Assembly: GCA_964235765.1 (NCBI GenBank)
Contig: CAXSDH010000008.1
Span: 9,383 to 73,382, forward strand
Length of the DNA stretch: 64,000 nt
Direction of reading: 5' to 3'
From: JAVVHH01 sp964235765
Lineage (GTDB): Bacteria > Pseudomonadota > Alphaproteobacteria > Acetobacterales > Acetobacteraceae
Made by a program: the position numbers and the translations under genes. The notes below the pieces were generated by a model that was not told the origin of the DNA, did no database searches, and was given only the letters and a program-made list of their open reading frames with translations. Positions 46,438-54,297 of this stretch are shown here, piece by piece (the first letter of the stretch is position 1; each line of letters starts with the position of its first letter).

Positions 46438-47258
46438 CGGAGCGCCTTCACGAAGCCGGCGACCAATCGGCTGAACAGGCCGGGCTGTTCGCGGTAGGAG
46501 AAATAGCCGGCCTGGTTCAACACATGGAACTGCGTCGCGGGCTGCCGCACGGCGATGATGTCGAACAGCGCGCGGCCGTAGGCGGGTGGGCACAGCGGGT
46601 CCTGCTGCCCCCATACCAGCATGGCCGGCACCGGGAAGCCGTCGTCGCGGAACCGGGCGAAGTTGTCGCCCTTGCCCTTGGCGACCGAGACGGTCGCGAC
46701 GTTCGGCGGGGACGCCGACGCCAGCCCGATCAACTCCTGGGTCAGGTGGTGCGGGCTGGCGGAAACGCGCTCCATGACCCAGCGGAGCGCCTGCGGGCTG
46801 TGCAGCGGTTGCAGCGGGTTCCTCAGCACCAGGTCGTTCAGGCCGTCGCCGGAGGGCGCCACCGTCGGGCTATCGACGATCGTGCACGAGGCGACGCGCC
46901 GGGGCGCCTGGAACGCCAGGCGCACGGCGAGCATGGCGCCTTCGTCATGCCCGACCAGGTGCGCCCGCTCGATGCCCAGCGCGTCCAGGCAGGCCGCCAC
47001 GTGCTCGACCGCGGCCTCCAGCGACGGCGTGCCCGGCCCGCCGCCGGTGTCTCCCTGGCCCAACGTGTCCAACGCGACGACCCGGCAGCCCTCGGCCAGG
47101 CGGGGGATGACGGGTTGCCACATCGCCGCCCCAGCCGGGAACAGGCCCTGCAGCGAGCCGCCGCCGAACAGGCCCGGAGGCAGCAACACGATGGTTGGAC
47201 CGTCCCCGCCTGCCGCGAGGTAGGTCGTCTCGACCCCAGCCGCCGAAAGCCGGTTCAA
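46434..47258 (-). CDS. Alpha/beta hydrolase with Asp at the nucleophile position
   Basis: 274 residues from TTG 47258, chosen because it overlaps the upstream stop as TTGA and gives the family N-terminus; ATG 47291 would add 11 residues. Canonical fold: LLPPGLFGGGSLQGLF oxyanion loop, LVGHDEGAML nucleophile elbow with Asp105 where esterases have Ser, and the C-terminal VLNQAGYFSYREQPGLF with the catalytic His replaced or shifted (NQAGYF rather than GHF). Asp nucleophiles occur in epoxide hydrolases and haloalkane dehalogenases. It is a diverged paralogue of the next gene upstream. The altered triad leaves activity uncertain. Confidence 0.8.
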   Translation of the reverse strand: MNRLSAAGVETTYLAAGGDGPTIVLLPPGLFGGGSLQGLFPAGAAMWQPVIPRLAEGCRVVALDTLGQGDTGGGPGTPSLEAAVEHVAACLDALGIERAHLVGHDEGAMLAVRLAFQAPRRVASCTIVDSPTVAPSGDGLNDLVLRNPLQPLHSPQALRWVMERVSASPHHLTQELIGLASASPPNVATVSVAKGKGDNFARFRDDGFPVPAMLVWGQQDPLCPPAYGRALFDIIAVRQPATQFHVLNQAGYFSYREQPGLFSRLVAGFVKALR

Positions 47259-48136
47259 GCCCCCATCTCCTGAATAAAGCCCGCCACGCATTCGTTGAAC
47301 CGGGCGGGGTGCTCGCGATAGGGGAAATGGCCGGATTCGTTGAACACGTGGAGCGCCGCCTGCCGCTCCTTTGCCGCGATCAGGTTGAACAGGGCGATGC
47401 CGCGGTCCAGTTGCGCCGTGCCGTCGTTGCGTGTCCAGACGAGCTGGGTCGGGCGCTGCATTCCCATCGAGGCCAGCCGCTCCAGCAAATCCCGTTTGCG
47501 CCGGGCAAGCTCGGGCAGGAACACGCGGGTCTTCAGCCCCTCCTCCTCCATCTTGCGAACCGACTCGCGGTATTTCGGCAATTGCATCACCTCGAACCCT
47601 GTCTCGATCCAGGCATCGGTGACGTGGGCGGTGCCGTAGGAGTATCGCTCATACACCCAGCGCAGGCTCTCGCGGGTAAACGGCGGGTGGGGCGGCTTGG
47701 CCAGCACCACCTCGTTCAGCCCGACGCCCGGGGCGAGCGTGCTGCTGTTGACGATCGTGACCGACCGGACCCGCGCCGCGTGGTCCAGGGCGAGTTGCGT
47801 CACCAGGAAGCCGCCCCGGGAGTGGCCCACAAGGTGGACGTCCCGCAGGTCCAGCACGTCCATGAAGCGCGCGAGGTGCCGGGCGACGGCGTCCATCGTA
47901 TAGTCGTCGCCGGGCGGGTTGCCGGTATGCCCCTGGCCGAGCTTGTCGGGCGCGACCATCCGGAACCGGTCCGACAGCCCGGCCATCACCGGCTCCCACG
48001 TGGCGGCGCTGGACGCGCTGTCCGGCGAGCCGAAGTTGCCGCCATACACCAGCATGACGACGGGGCCGGACCCGGCCTCGAGGTAGCGCGTGCGAACCCC
48101 GTCCACGTCGATCCAATGCGCTTGCGACAAGGCCAT
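47255..48136 (-). CDS. Alpha/beta hydrolase
   Basis: 293 residues from ATG 48136, with GGAGG immediately upstream. Complete catalytic set: LVYGGNFGSPDSASSAATW oxyanion loop, nucleophile elbow GHSRGGF with Ser106, and NESGHFPYREHPARFN with the catalytic His. It resembles meta-cleavage-product (2-hydroxy-6-oxohexadienoate) or ester hydrolases. No signal peptide, so it acts in the cytoplasm. It sits in the aromatic-compound region, where cleavage of a ring-fission product or an aromatic ester is a reasonable guess. It overlaps the second hydrolase by 4 nt. Confidence 0.87.
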   Translation of the reverse strand: MALSQAHWIDVDGVRTRYLEAGSGPVVMLVYGGNFGSPDSASSAATWEPVMAGLSDRFRMVAPDKLGQGHTGNPPGDDYTMDAVARHLARFMDVLDLRDVHLVGHSRGGFLVTQLALDHAARVRSVTIVNSSTLAPGVGLNEVVLAKPPHPPFTRESLRWVYERYSYGTAHVTDAWIETGFEVMQLPKYRESVRKMEEEGLKTRVFLPELARRKRDLLERLASMGMQRPTQLVWTRNDGTAQLDRGIALFNLIAAKERQAALHVFNESGHFPYREHPARFNECVAGFIQEMGA

Positions 48137-48241
48137 CCTCCAATCCTCCGGCATCCACCCCTGGGGGCAGGCCGATCATAGCATTGAACCGCCGACGGCG
48201 TCGCTTTGGCGCAGCCGCCGCCGCCGCTGAATGAGGGAGCC

Positions 48242-49246
48242 TCAGCTTCCTTCGAGCCCGGCGGCTTGCGGCACGAAGTAGTCGGACCAGCGCTGGGGTT
48301 TCGTGCGCAAGGTGCCAATCCGGTGCAGGAATTCGGCGAACCGCAGAGTGCCCAGCGGCTTCGCCTCGAACACCATGTCGGGCTGCCGCAGCAGTTCGGT
48401 GAGTTCAGCCTCCGTCATGCGGTCGTGCGACAGCGCCAGGTAGTCGCGGGCGGCGGCGGCCGGGTCGTCGCGAACGCTGGCGACCGCCTCCACCGAGGCG
48501 TCGATCAGCGCCTGGACCATGCCTGGCTCGCGCGCGGCGTATTTCTCCGTCCCGAACATCACGGCGGTGCATAACGGCGAGCCCAGGATGTCCGAGGACG
48601 TGGTGACCACGTGCGCGCCCGGAACGTCCCGCATCTCACGGCCGACGAAGGGGGGCGACCCGAAATGGCTTCGTACCTCGTGCAGCGGATTGCGGAGCGC
48701 GATGTAGGCGTCCGGGTGGCCCATCTGCACCGTGTTGGCGTCGAGGCGGCGATATTCGGCCGGGCCATAGGCCCGCTCGGCCGCAATCTGCAGCAGGATC
48801 GCTTGCGTGGACACGAGCACCGTCGGCACGGCGATCCGGTCCTGCGGTCCATAGTCGGTGATGGCGCGCAGCCTGTCCTCCCGGGCCACCAGCACGGCCG
48901 GGAGCGCGGAGTTCGATACGATGCCTTTCACCCCGCCGCGGGTCCGGTCCCAGAGCAGCAGCATGTTGCCCGGGCCGGCATTCACCACGTCGATATTGCC
49001 CGCCAGCATCGCGTCGGTCGCGTTGCCGCCCCCGGGGAAGTCGAACCACTCGGCCCGCGCATCCGGGATGCCGAGCCGCGCGGCATGCTTCTCGACCAGC
49101 TTGCGCCGCTGCATCACATGCGTGGGCAGGAAATTCACCCCCTGGATGCGGGCAACCCGAAGCAGTGAGCCTGGCTCCGCCCGGGCCGTGCCAGCAGGCA
49201 GCGCGCCCAGCGCGGCGAGGGACAGGAAGCCGCGCCTTGTGGCCAT
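48242..49246 (-). CDS. ABC transporter substrate-binding protein, nitrate/sulfonate (NMT1/TauA-like) family
   Basis: 334 residues from ATG 49246 (ATG 49279 and 49273 are possible); Tat-like signal MATRRGFLSLAALGALPAGTARA. Mature features: VARIQGVNFLPTHVMQRRKLVEKHAARLG, DAMLAGNIDVVNAGPGNMLLLWDRT, and VALVSTQAILLQIAAERAYG-like segments typical of SsuA/NMT1 proteins. It lies in the same run as the two SsuC-type permeases and the ATPase. Two more proteins of this superfamily are encoded nearby, so it may give the importer an additional ligand range. Confidence 0.85.
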   Translation of the reverse strand: MATRRGFLSLAALGALPAGTARAEPGSLLRVARIQGVNFLPTHVMQRRKLVEKHAARLGIPDARAEWFDFPGGGNATDAMLAGNIDVVNAGPGNMLLLWDRTRGGVKGIVSNSALPAVLVAREDRLRAITDYGPQDRIAVPTVLVSTQAILLQIAAERAYGPAEYRRLDANTVQMGHPDAYIALRNPLHEVRSHFGSPPFVGREMRDVPGAHVVTTSSDILGSPLCTAVMFGTEKYAAREPGMVQALIDASVEAVASVRDDPAAAARDYLALSHDRMTEAELTELLRQPDMVFEAKPLGTLRFAEFLHRIGTLRTKPQRWSDYFVPQAAGLEGS

Positions 49247-49296
49247 CTCGGATTTCCGGGAACGTTCGTGCATCGTCATATCTGACAAGCTGCCTG

Positions 49297-50019
49297 CTAG
49301 AGGCCCCGGAACCCGGCCCGGGCCACGCGGTAATCCCAGGCGCGGGTCTGCGGCAGGTCGGAGAACAGCATCGCCCGTGTCTGGTCCACCTCGCCGGCCG
49401 AAAGGTAGGCCGGCTCGCCCAGGGGCAGGGCCTGCAGGACAGCCTCGGCGTTCTCCTTGAGGTAGATCGACACGAACACCGCCTCGCGCAGCGTGTTCCC
49501 GCAACAGGTGGCGCCGTGGCCGCGGATCAGCACGCACCGCTCGCTGCCCATGGCGCGCGCCATCGAGTGGCCCTGCTCCATGGTCTCGATCAGCATGTTG
49601 GTGTCGCCGAACTCGGCCTGGCTGTCCCATACCGGCACTTCGTGGCCGATCACCGACGCCATGTGAAAGATCGGCCGCAGCTTGTGGCCGGTGACGGCGA
49701 ACGGCAGCACCGACCGGGCGTGGTGGTGTGTTACGGCGCGCACGTCCGGCCGGGCCATGTAGACGGCGCCGTGCAGGGCGCGTTCGCGATACATCGCCCG
49801 GCCTCGCTGGTCGATCGGCTCGCCCTCCAGCGTGAACTCGATCAAGTCGTCCCGCACCACGATCTCGGGGCTGCGCGACCCGGACAGGAAATAGCGCTCG
49901 GGATTGGTGGGGTGGCGCATGCTGACGTGGCCGAAATCGTCGATCACGTTCTCCCGCGCCAGGATGCGGTTGGCGATGACGAGCTGTTGCAGCGCGTCGG
50001 CCACGGCGGGGTCGGTCAT
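49297..50019 (-). CDS. Class II aldolase/adducin family protein
   Basis: 240 residues from ATG 50019 within an ATGA overlap with the upstream permease. Zinc-site histidines are visible: VIDDFGHVSMRHP near the N-terminus, VRAVTHHHARSVLPFAV, and the later RGHGATCCGNTLREAVF. The family holds fuculose-phosphate aldolases, decarboxylases and hydroxy-acid dehydratases. Related proteins occur in aromatic and phthalate-type catabolic clusters (some as decarboxylases), which suits this neighbourhood. Exact reaction unknown. Confidence 0.87.
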   Translation of the reverse strand: MTDPAVADALQQLVIANRILARENVIDDFGHVSMRHPTNPERYFLSGSRSPEIVVRDDLIEFTLEGEPIDQRGRAMYRERALHGAVYMARPDVRAVTHHHARSVLPFAVTGHKLRPIFHMASVIGHEVPVWDSQAEFGDTNMLIETMEQGHSMARAMGSERCVLIRGHGATCCGNTLREAVFVSIYLKENAEAVLQALPLGEPAYLSAGEVDQTRAMLFSDLPQTRAWDYRVARAGFRGL

Positions 50020-50762
50020 GCGATTGCTCCTTTGGGCTTGATGCGCCCGAACCCGGCATTGCCCAGCCCGGCGAGCGCGAACACCACGATCAGCACCGCG
50101 TACATCTCGGGGATGCGGAACTGGCCGTAGTACTGGATGGCCAGGAAACCCAGGCCGCGGTTGGACAGCTTGATCTCGCTCAGCAGGCAGCCGATCACGG
50201 CCACGCCCAGGCCCAGCCGGAAGCCGGTCACCATCGGCCGCACCAGGGAGGGGAGGTAGACCGAGCGCAGGGTGCGCAGCCACGAGAGGCCGAAGCTGCG
50301 GGCCACGCGCAGGTGCACCGGACTGACCAAGGCCATGCCCGAAGCGACGCTGAGCGCCACCGGGAAGAAGCAGGACAGCGCCCCCATGGCGATTTTCGAC
50401 GACGGCCCCACGCCGAACAGGGCGATCAGGATGGGCAGGAAGACGATCTTGGGGGTCGGCGCGAGGTAGTGCAGCGCCGGCTCGTAGGCCCGGCGCAGCA
50501 GCAAGCCGCCGCCTACCAGCAGCCCGGTGACGACGCCCAGCGAGCCGCCGATAACGAGCGCGCCCACCACCTCCATCGCCGTCGTGGCCAGGTTGGGCCA
50601 AAATGTGCTGTCGGCCAGCAAGCGCCCGAGCGCTGCGCCGATCTGCACCACCGAAGGCAGCACGCCCCGATAGAACAGCCCGGATTGCGAGGCGCCTTCC
50701 CAGAGCGCCAGCAGCAGCGCTGCACCAGCGATGCGGAGCAGCGTTACGCGGGACGTAGCCAT
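50016..50762 (-). CDS. ABC transporter permease, SsuC/TauC type
   Basis: 248 residues, about six helices. BPD_transp_1 features: GVLPSVVQIGAALGRLLADSTFWPNLATTAMEVVGALVIGG, PKIVFLPILIALFGVGPSSKIAMGALSCFFPVAL, the EAA-like RVARSFGLSWLRTLRSVYLPSLVRPM, and the terminal ELKLSNRGLGFLAIQ-type loop. It overlaps the other permease by 19 nt and the aldolase by 4 nt, so the three are tightly coupled. It forms the channel together with the next permease and the NitT/TauT-type ATPase. Confidence 0.92.
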   Translation of the reverse strand: MATSRVTLLRIAGAALLLALWEGASQSGLFYRGVLPSVVQIGAALGRLLADSTFWPNLATTAMEVVGALVIGGSLGVVTGLLVGGGLLLRRAYEPALHYLAPTPKIVFLPILIALFGVGPSSKIAMGALSCFFPVALSVASGMALVSPVHLRVARSFGLSWLRTLRSVYLPSLVRPMVTGFRLGLGVAVIGCLLSEIKLSNRGLGFLAIQYYGQFRIPEMYAVLIVVFALAGLGNAGFGRIKPKGAIA

Positions 50763-51481
50763 GCCTCCAGCCTTTCCGTGAGCACGAAGAAGCAGATGCT
50801 GACCAGGATCACGAAGCCCACCGCCCCATACATCGCCGCCAGCTCGTAGCGGTCGGATAGGTCGGCGATCAACTGGCCGAGCCCGCCGAAGTTGACCAGG
50901 AACTCGACGCCCACGATGTTGATCAGCGCGAACACCAAGGCCAGCCGCACGCCGTTGGCCAGCGTCGGCACCGCCGAGGGCACCAGCAGCTTCCAGAAAA
51001 CCTGTTGCCCGCTGAAGCCGTAGCTTCGCATGACATGCAGCAGCACGGGCCGCGTGCCGTCGAACCCCTCCTTGGTTTTCAGCACCATCGCCGGCAGCCC
51101 GGCCACCGCGCCCATCAGGATGATGGTGCCGACATTGCGGCCGACCACCACCAGGAACAGGGGATACAGCAGCACCAGCGGCGCGGCGGCGAGGCCGGCC
51201 ACCCAGGGCTCGAAGGCGGCGCCGGCCAGCCGGCTGCGATGCAGCAGCAAGCCGAGCGGCACGCCCACGCCGACGGCCAGCGTGGCGGCGGCAAACGCCT
51301 CGAGGAATGTGGTGACGAAGCGACGCGCCAGGCCCTCCTCGGTCACCAGTTGCGGCACGCTGGCGAGGATGTCGGAAGGCGGCGGCACGGTGAACGTGTC
51401 GATCCAGCCGGCGCCCGAGGCGCCCTGCCAGGCAAAGATCAGGCCGGCCACGGTCGCCAGCAGGAGCGCCGCCGCCTTCAC
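50744..51481 (-). CDS. ABC transporter permease, SsuC/TauC type
   Basis: 245 residues, six helices. Visible: VPPPSDILASVPQLVTEEGLARRFVTTFLEAFAAATLAVGVGVPLGLLLHRS and the EAA loop VMRSYGFSGQQVFWKLLVPSAVPTLANGVRL. It overlaps the preceding SBP stop by 4 nt (ATGA) and the following permease by 19 nt. Most SsuC-type importers use one permease as a homodimer; here two different ones are encoded together, implying a heterodimeric channel. Confidence 0.92.
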   Translation of the reverse strand: MKAAALLLATVAGLIFAWQGASGAGWIDTFTVPPPSDILASVPQLVTEEGLARRFVTTFLEAFAAATLAVGVGVPLGLLLHRSRLAGAAFEPWVAGLAAAPLVLLYPLFLVVVGRNVGTIILMGAVAGLPAMVLKTKEGFDGTRPVLLHVMRSYGFSGQQVFWKLLVPSAVPTLANGVRLALVFALINIVGVEFLVNFGGLGQLIADLSDRYELAAMYGAVGFVILVSICFFVLTERLEAWLRPA

Positions 51482-52446
51482 GCGGGCGGTGTCCAGGGCA
51501 CCTGGATCAGCCGGGCTTGCTGCTCGTCCGTCAGCGGGCGGGGCAAGCGCTTGAGGTCGATCGCCTGCTGCATGCTCAGCGCCAGGTTGCTGGGCGCTCC
51601 TAGTTGCAGCGCCTCCTTGGGGTAGAACTCGGCCCGTGCCCGCACCGCCTGGGCGCGGGTGGCGCCGGCGCCTTCGGCAAACCAGTCCAGCACGCGGTCA
51701 TCGGCGTACATCCAGTCGATGGTGCGGTGGTAGGCCTGCAGGAACCGCGCGGCCTGCTCGCGGCGGCCTTCCGCGAAGCCGGGGCTGGCGACCAGGCAGC
51801 GCACCGTCTGATCGCGGAACTCCGGCACGTCGCGTCCGCTGCCGACGAACACCAGGCGGCCCGCCTCCATCTCCGGGAAGCCGATCGGCGGCAGGGAGTA
51901 GCCGATGTCGATCTGGTTGCTCAGCACCTGGGTGAGCGTGGCGACGGGGTTGCCGGTGGGCACGCCCTTGGCCGTGGTCACGCCCGCAAGCTGCAGCAGG
52001 CGGACGGAAACCAGGTTGCTCGACGAGCCGTTCGTGCTGAACGCGACGGTTTTGCCGCCCGCGTCCCGGAACGAGGCGATGCCGGCGCCGGACCGCGCAT
52101 ACCAGAACGTGTCGGAGGCGCCGCGGAAGTTGCTGGACAGGATACGCAGCGGCGCGTTGCGGGCGGCGGCGCCCAGGATGGCAAGCATGCCCGCGCCGAC
52201 GCCCGCGTCCACGCCGCCGGACACCACGGCCTGCTGCGTTTCGGTGCCGCCATCGGTGAACAGCAATTCCAACTCCAGCCCGGCATCCTTGAAGAAGCCC
52301 ATCCGGTCGCCGAAGGCGCATACCGACGTGTCCCACGCGCCGCGCTGGCCCACCGCGACCTTGACCGGGTCGGCGGCCCGGGCGCGGCGGGGCAGCAGCA
52401 GGGGTGCGGCGAGCAGGCCGGCCAGCGCGCGCCGGGTCGGGCTCAT
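51478..52446 (-). CDS. ABC transporter substrate-binding protein (NMT1/THI5-like), paralogue 1
   Basis: 322 residues from ATG 52446, signal MSPTRRALAGLLAAPLLLPRRARA; a TTG at 52476 overlapping the upstream stop as TTGA would add 10 residues. Mature pattern: VAVGQRGAWDTSVCAFGDRMGFFKDAGLELELLFTDGGTETQQAVVSGGVDAGVGAGM. It is clearly a paralogue of the adjacent upstream protein (WDTS, GDR, GFF, TDGG, ETQQAV, GAG, QIDIG all shared), so the pair arose by tandem duplication. Ligand unknown; aromatic or sulfonated compounds are plausible. Confidence 0.87.
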   Translation of the reverse strand: MSPTRRALAGLLAAPLLLPRRARAADPVKVAVGQRGAWDTSVCAFGDRMGFFKDAGLELELLFTDGGTETQQAVVSGGVDAGVGAGMLAILGAAARNAPLRILSSNFRGASDTFWYARSGAGIASFRDAGGKTVAFSTNGSSSNLVSVRLLQLAGVTTAKGVPTGNPVATLTQVLSNQIDIGYSLPPIGFPEMEAGRLVFVGSGRDVPEFRDQTVRCLVASPGFAEGRREQAARFLQAYHRTIDWMYADDRVLDWFAEGAGATRAQAVRARAEFYPKEALQLGAPSNLALSMQQAIDLKRLPRPLTDEQQARLIQVPWTPPA

Positions 52447-52472
52447 GATGCGCTCGCTTGCACGAACCGATT

Positions 52473-53447
52473 TCAAGGCGTGCCCTCACGCACGATGGAA
52501 GGCGTGCCCTCGCGCACGATGTCGAGCATCGCGCGGGCCTGGTCGAGCGTCGTGCCCGGCGGCACGCGCTTGAGGTCGATCGCTTGCTTTAGGGTCATGT
52601 CGAGCCCTTTCACGACGTAGGGCTGCATCGCAGGCTTGAGATAGAAGGCGTCGCGCGAGCGCCGGGCCAGCGCGGGGTCGATCTGCAGGCCCTCGGCGAA
52701 CCACGCCACGGCTTGCGGCTCGGCATAGGCCCAGTCGAGGCTGGCCTGGTAGGCGCGGGCAAAGCGGGCGACCACGTCCCGGTGTGCGGCGAGGTAGGCG
52801 GCGTTGACGATGTTCAGCCGCGTCGTCTGCTCGGCCAGGGCCGGCAGGTCGGCGCCGCGGGCGAGGATGCGGATTTGGCCGGCCTGCTCTTCCTTGAGCC
52901 CGATCGGCACGACCGACCAGCCGATGTCGATCTGGCCGGACATGACCTGGGTGAGGGTGGCCCCGGCGCCGCCCGTGGGTGTCGGCCGTGCGCGGACGCC
53001 GGCGGCCTCCAGCAGGGACAGCAGCACGAGGTGGCTGGACGAGCCCACGGTGGAGAAGGCGGCGGTCTTGCCGGTGGCGTCGGCCAGCGAGCGGGCGGGG
53101 TCGGCGGCCCGCCCGTACCAGAACAGGTCGGAGGCGCCATGCCATTCGGCCGCGAAGGCCCGCACCGGCGCGCCCCGCACGGCGGCGCCCAGCACGCCGA
53201 GCGTGCCCGCGCCGATGCCGATCTCGACGCTGCCGGAAATCACCGCCTGCTGCGTCTCGGCCCCGCCGTCGGTGTAGAGGATGTCGAGGGTCAGGCCCTC
53301 CTTCTGAAAGAACCCGGCGCGGTCGCCCCACACCGTGATGCTCGTGTCCCAGAACCCCTTCTGCCCCACGGCCACCCGCAGCGTCTCCGCCTCCGCCTGC
53401 CCGGCCAGCAGCGCCAGCAAGGCGGTGAGCCACAATGTCGTCCGCAT
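52473..53447 (-). CDS. ABC transporter substrate-binding protein (NMT1/THI5-like), paralogue 2
   Basis: 324 residues with a Sec signal ending GQAEA. Mature pattern VAVGQKGFWDTSITVWGDRAGFFQKEGLTLDILYTDGGAETQQAVISGSVEIGIGAGTLG mirrors the neighbouring paralogue. Later segments GSSSHLVLLSLLEAAGV and GGAGATLTQVMSGQIDIGWSV also match. The C-terminus carries an eight-residue duplication (IVREGTPS). It follows the ATPase by 16 nt and precedes paralogue 1 by 26 nt. Confidence 0.88.
   Translation of the reverse strand: MRTTLWLTALLALLAGQAEAETLRVAVGQKGFWDTSITVWGDRAGFFQKEGLTLDILYTDGGAETQQAVISGSVEIGIGAGTLGVLGAAVRGAPVRAFAAEWHGASDLFWYGRAADPARSLADATGKTAAFSTVGSSSHLVLLSLLEAAGVRARPTPTGGAGATLTQVMSGQIDIGWSVVPIGLKEEQAGQIRILARGADLPALAEQTTRLNIVNAAYLAAHRDVVARFARAYQASLDWAYAEPQAVAWFAEGLQIDPALARRSRDAFYLKPAMQPYVVKGLDMTLKQAIDLKRVPPGTTLDQARAMLDIVREGTPSIVREGTP
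52477..52524. repeat. 24-nt tandem duplication at a gene end
   Basis: Two adjacent 24-nt copies of GGCGTGCCCTC-[A/G]-CGCACGATG, followed by three or four variable bases, encode DIVREGTPSIVREGTP, the last residues of the upstream binding protein (minus strand). The second copy looks like an added C-terminal extension. Confidence 0.85.
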
Positions 53448-53463
53448 CGAACGGTTCTCCTTC

Positions 53464-54297
53464 CTACCCGGCCGGCCGGCGCTCGGAGTCCTGCAATCCG
53501 CGGCTGGCCTCCTCGCGCAGGTCTTTCCAAATCTCGGCGACGAAACGGCCGAAGCGCGGATCGCCCACGTCCGCGCTGCTGCGGGGGCGCGGCAGGTCGA
53601 TGTCCACGAAGCGCTTCAGCCGGCCCGGCCGATAGGTCATCACCAGCACGCGGTCGCTGAGCTGCACCGATTCGGCGATGCTATGCGTGATCAGCAGGAT
53701 GGTCTGGCCCAGCTCCTGCTGGATGCGCAGCACGGTGTCGCCCAGCAACAGCCGGGTCTGCTCGTCGAGCGCCCCGAACGGCTCGTCCATCATCAGCACC
53801 TCCGGCGCATAGGCCAGCGTGCGCGCGATGGCGGTGCGTTGCCGCATGCCGCCCGAGATTTCGTGCGGAAACCGCCGCTCGAACCCATCGAGCCCCACCA
53901 GCCGGACGAACTGCGCCGCGCGGTCCATCCGCTCGGATTTGGCCACGCCCTGCGCCTCGAGCGGCAGGGCGACGTTATCGAGCACGGTGCGCCAGGGAAA
54001 GGTGCTCTCTTCCTGGAACACCATGCCGATGCTGCGGTGGGTGGCGCCGGGCTTGATGTCGGCGCCGTCGATGCGGATGCGCCCCTCCCAGTCCGGCACG
54101 AGGCCGCCGATCATGCCGAACAGGGTACTCTTGCCACAGCCGGAAGGGCCGATCACCGAAACGAACTCGCCCCGCCGCACGTCGAACGAAACGTCGTCCA
54201 CCGCCGTCAACGTGCCCTCCGGCGTCGTGAATCGCTTGCTGGCGCCGACGACCTCCAGCACGGGACCGGCTGTTTCGGAGGGGTTTGGCGCGTTCAA
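53464..54297 (-). CDS. ABC transporter ATP-binding protein, nitrate/sulfonate/taurine type
   Basis: 277 residues from TTG 54297, chosen because it forms a TTGA overlap with the upstream stop and no ATG lies near the family N-terminus. Walker A GPSGCGKST, Q-loop MVFQEESTFPWRTVLDN, ABC signature ISGGMRQRTAIARTL, Walker B VLMMDEPFGALDEQT and switch His in LLITHSIAESV are all present. It energises the two SsuC-type permeases. It is the only ATPase in the run although the run encodes five binding proteins. Confidence 0.93.
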   Translation of the reverse strand: MNAPNPSETAGPVLEVVGASKRFTTPEGTLTAVDDVSFDVRRGEFVSVIGPSGCGKSTLFGMIGGLVPDWEGRIRIDGADIKPGATHRSIGMVFQEESTFPWRTVLDNVALPLEAQGVAKSERMDRAAQFVRLVGLDGFERRFPHEISGGMRQRTAIARTLAYAPEVLMMDEPFGALDEQTRLLLGDTVLRIQQELGQTILLITHSIAESVQLSDRVLVMTYRPGRLKRFVDIDLPRPRSSADVGDPRFGRFVAEIWKDLREEASRGLQDSERRPAG

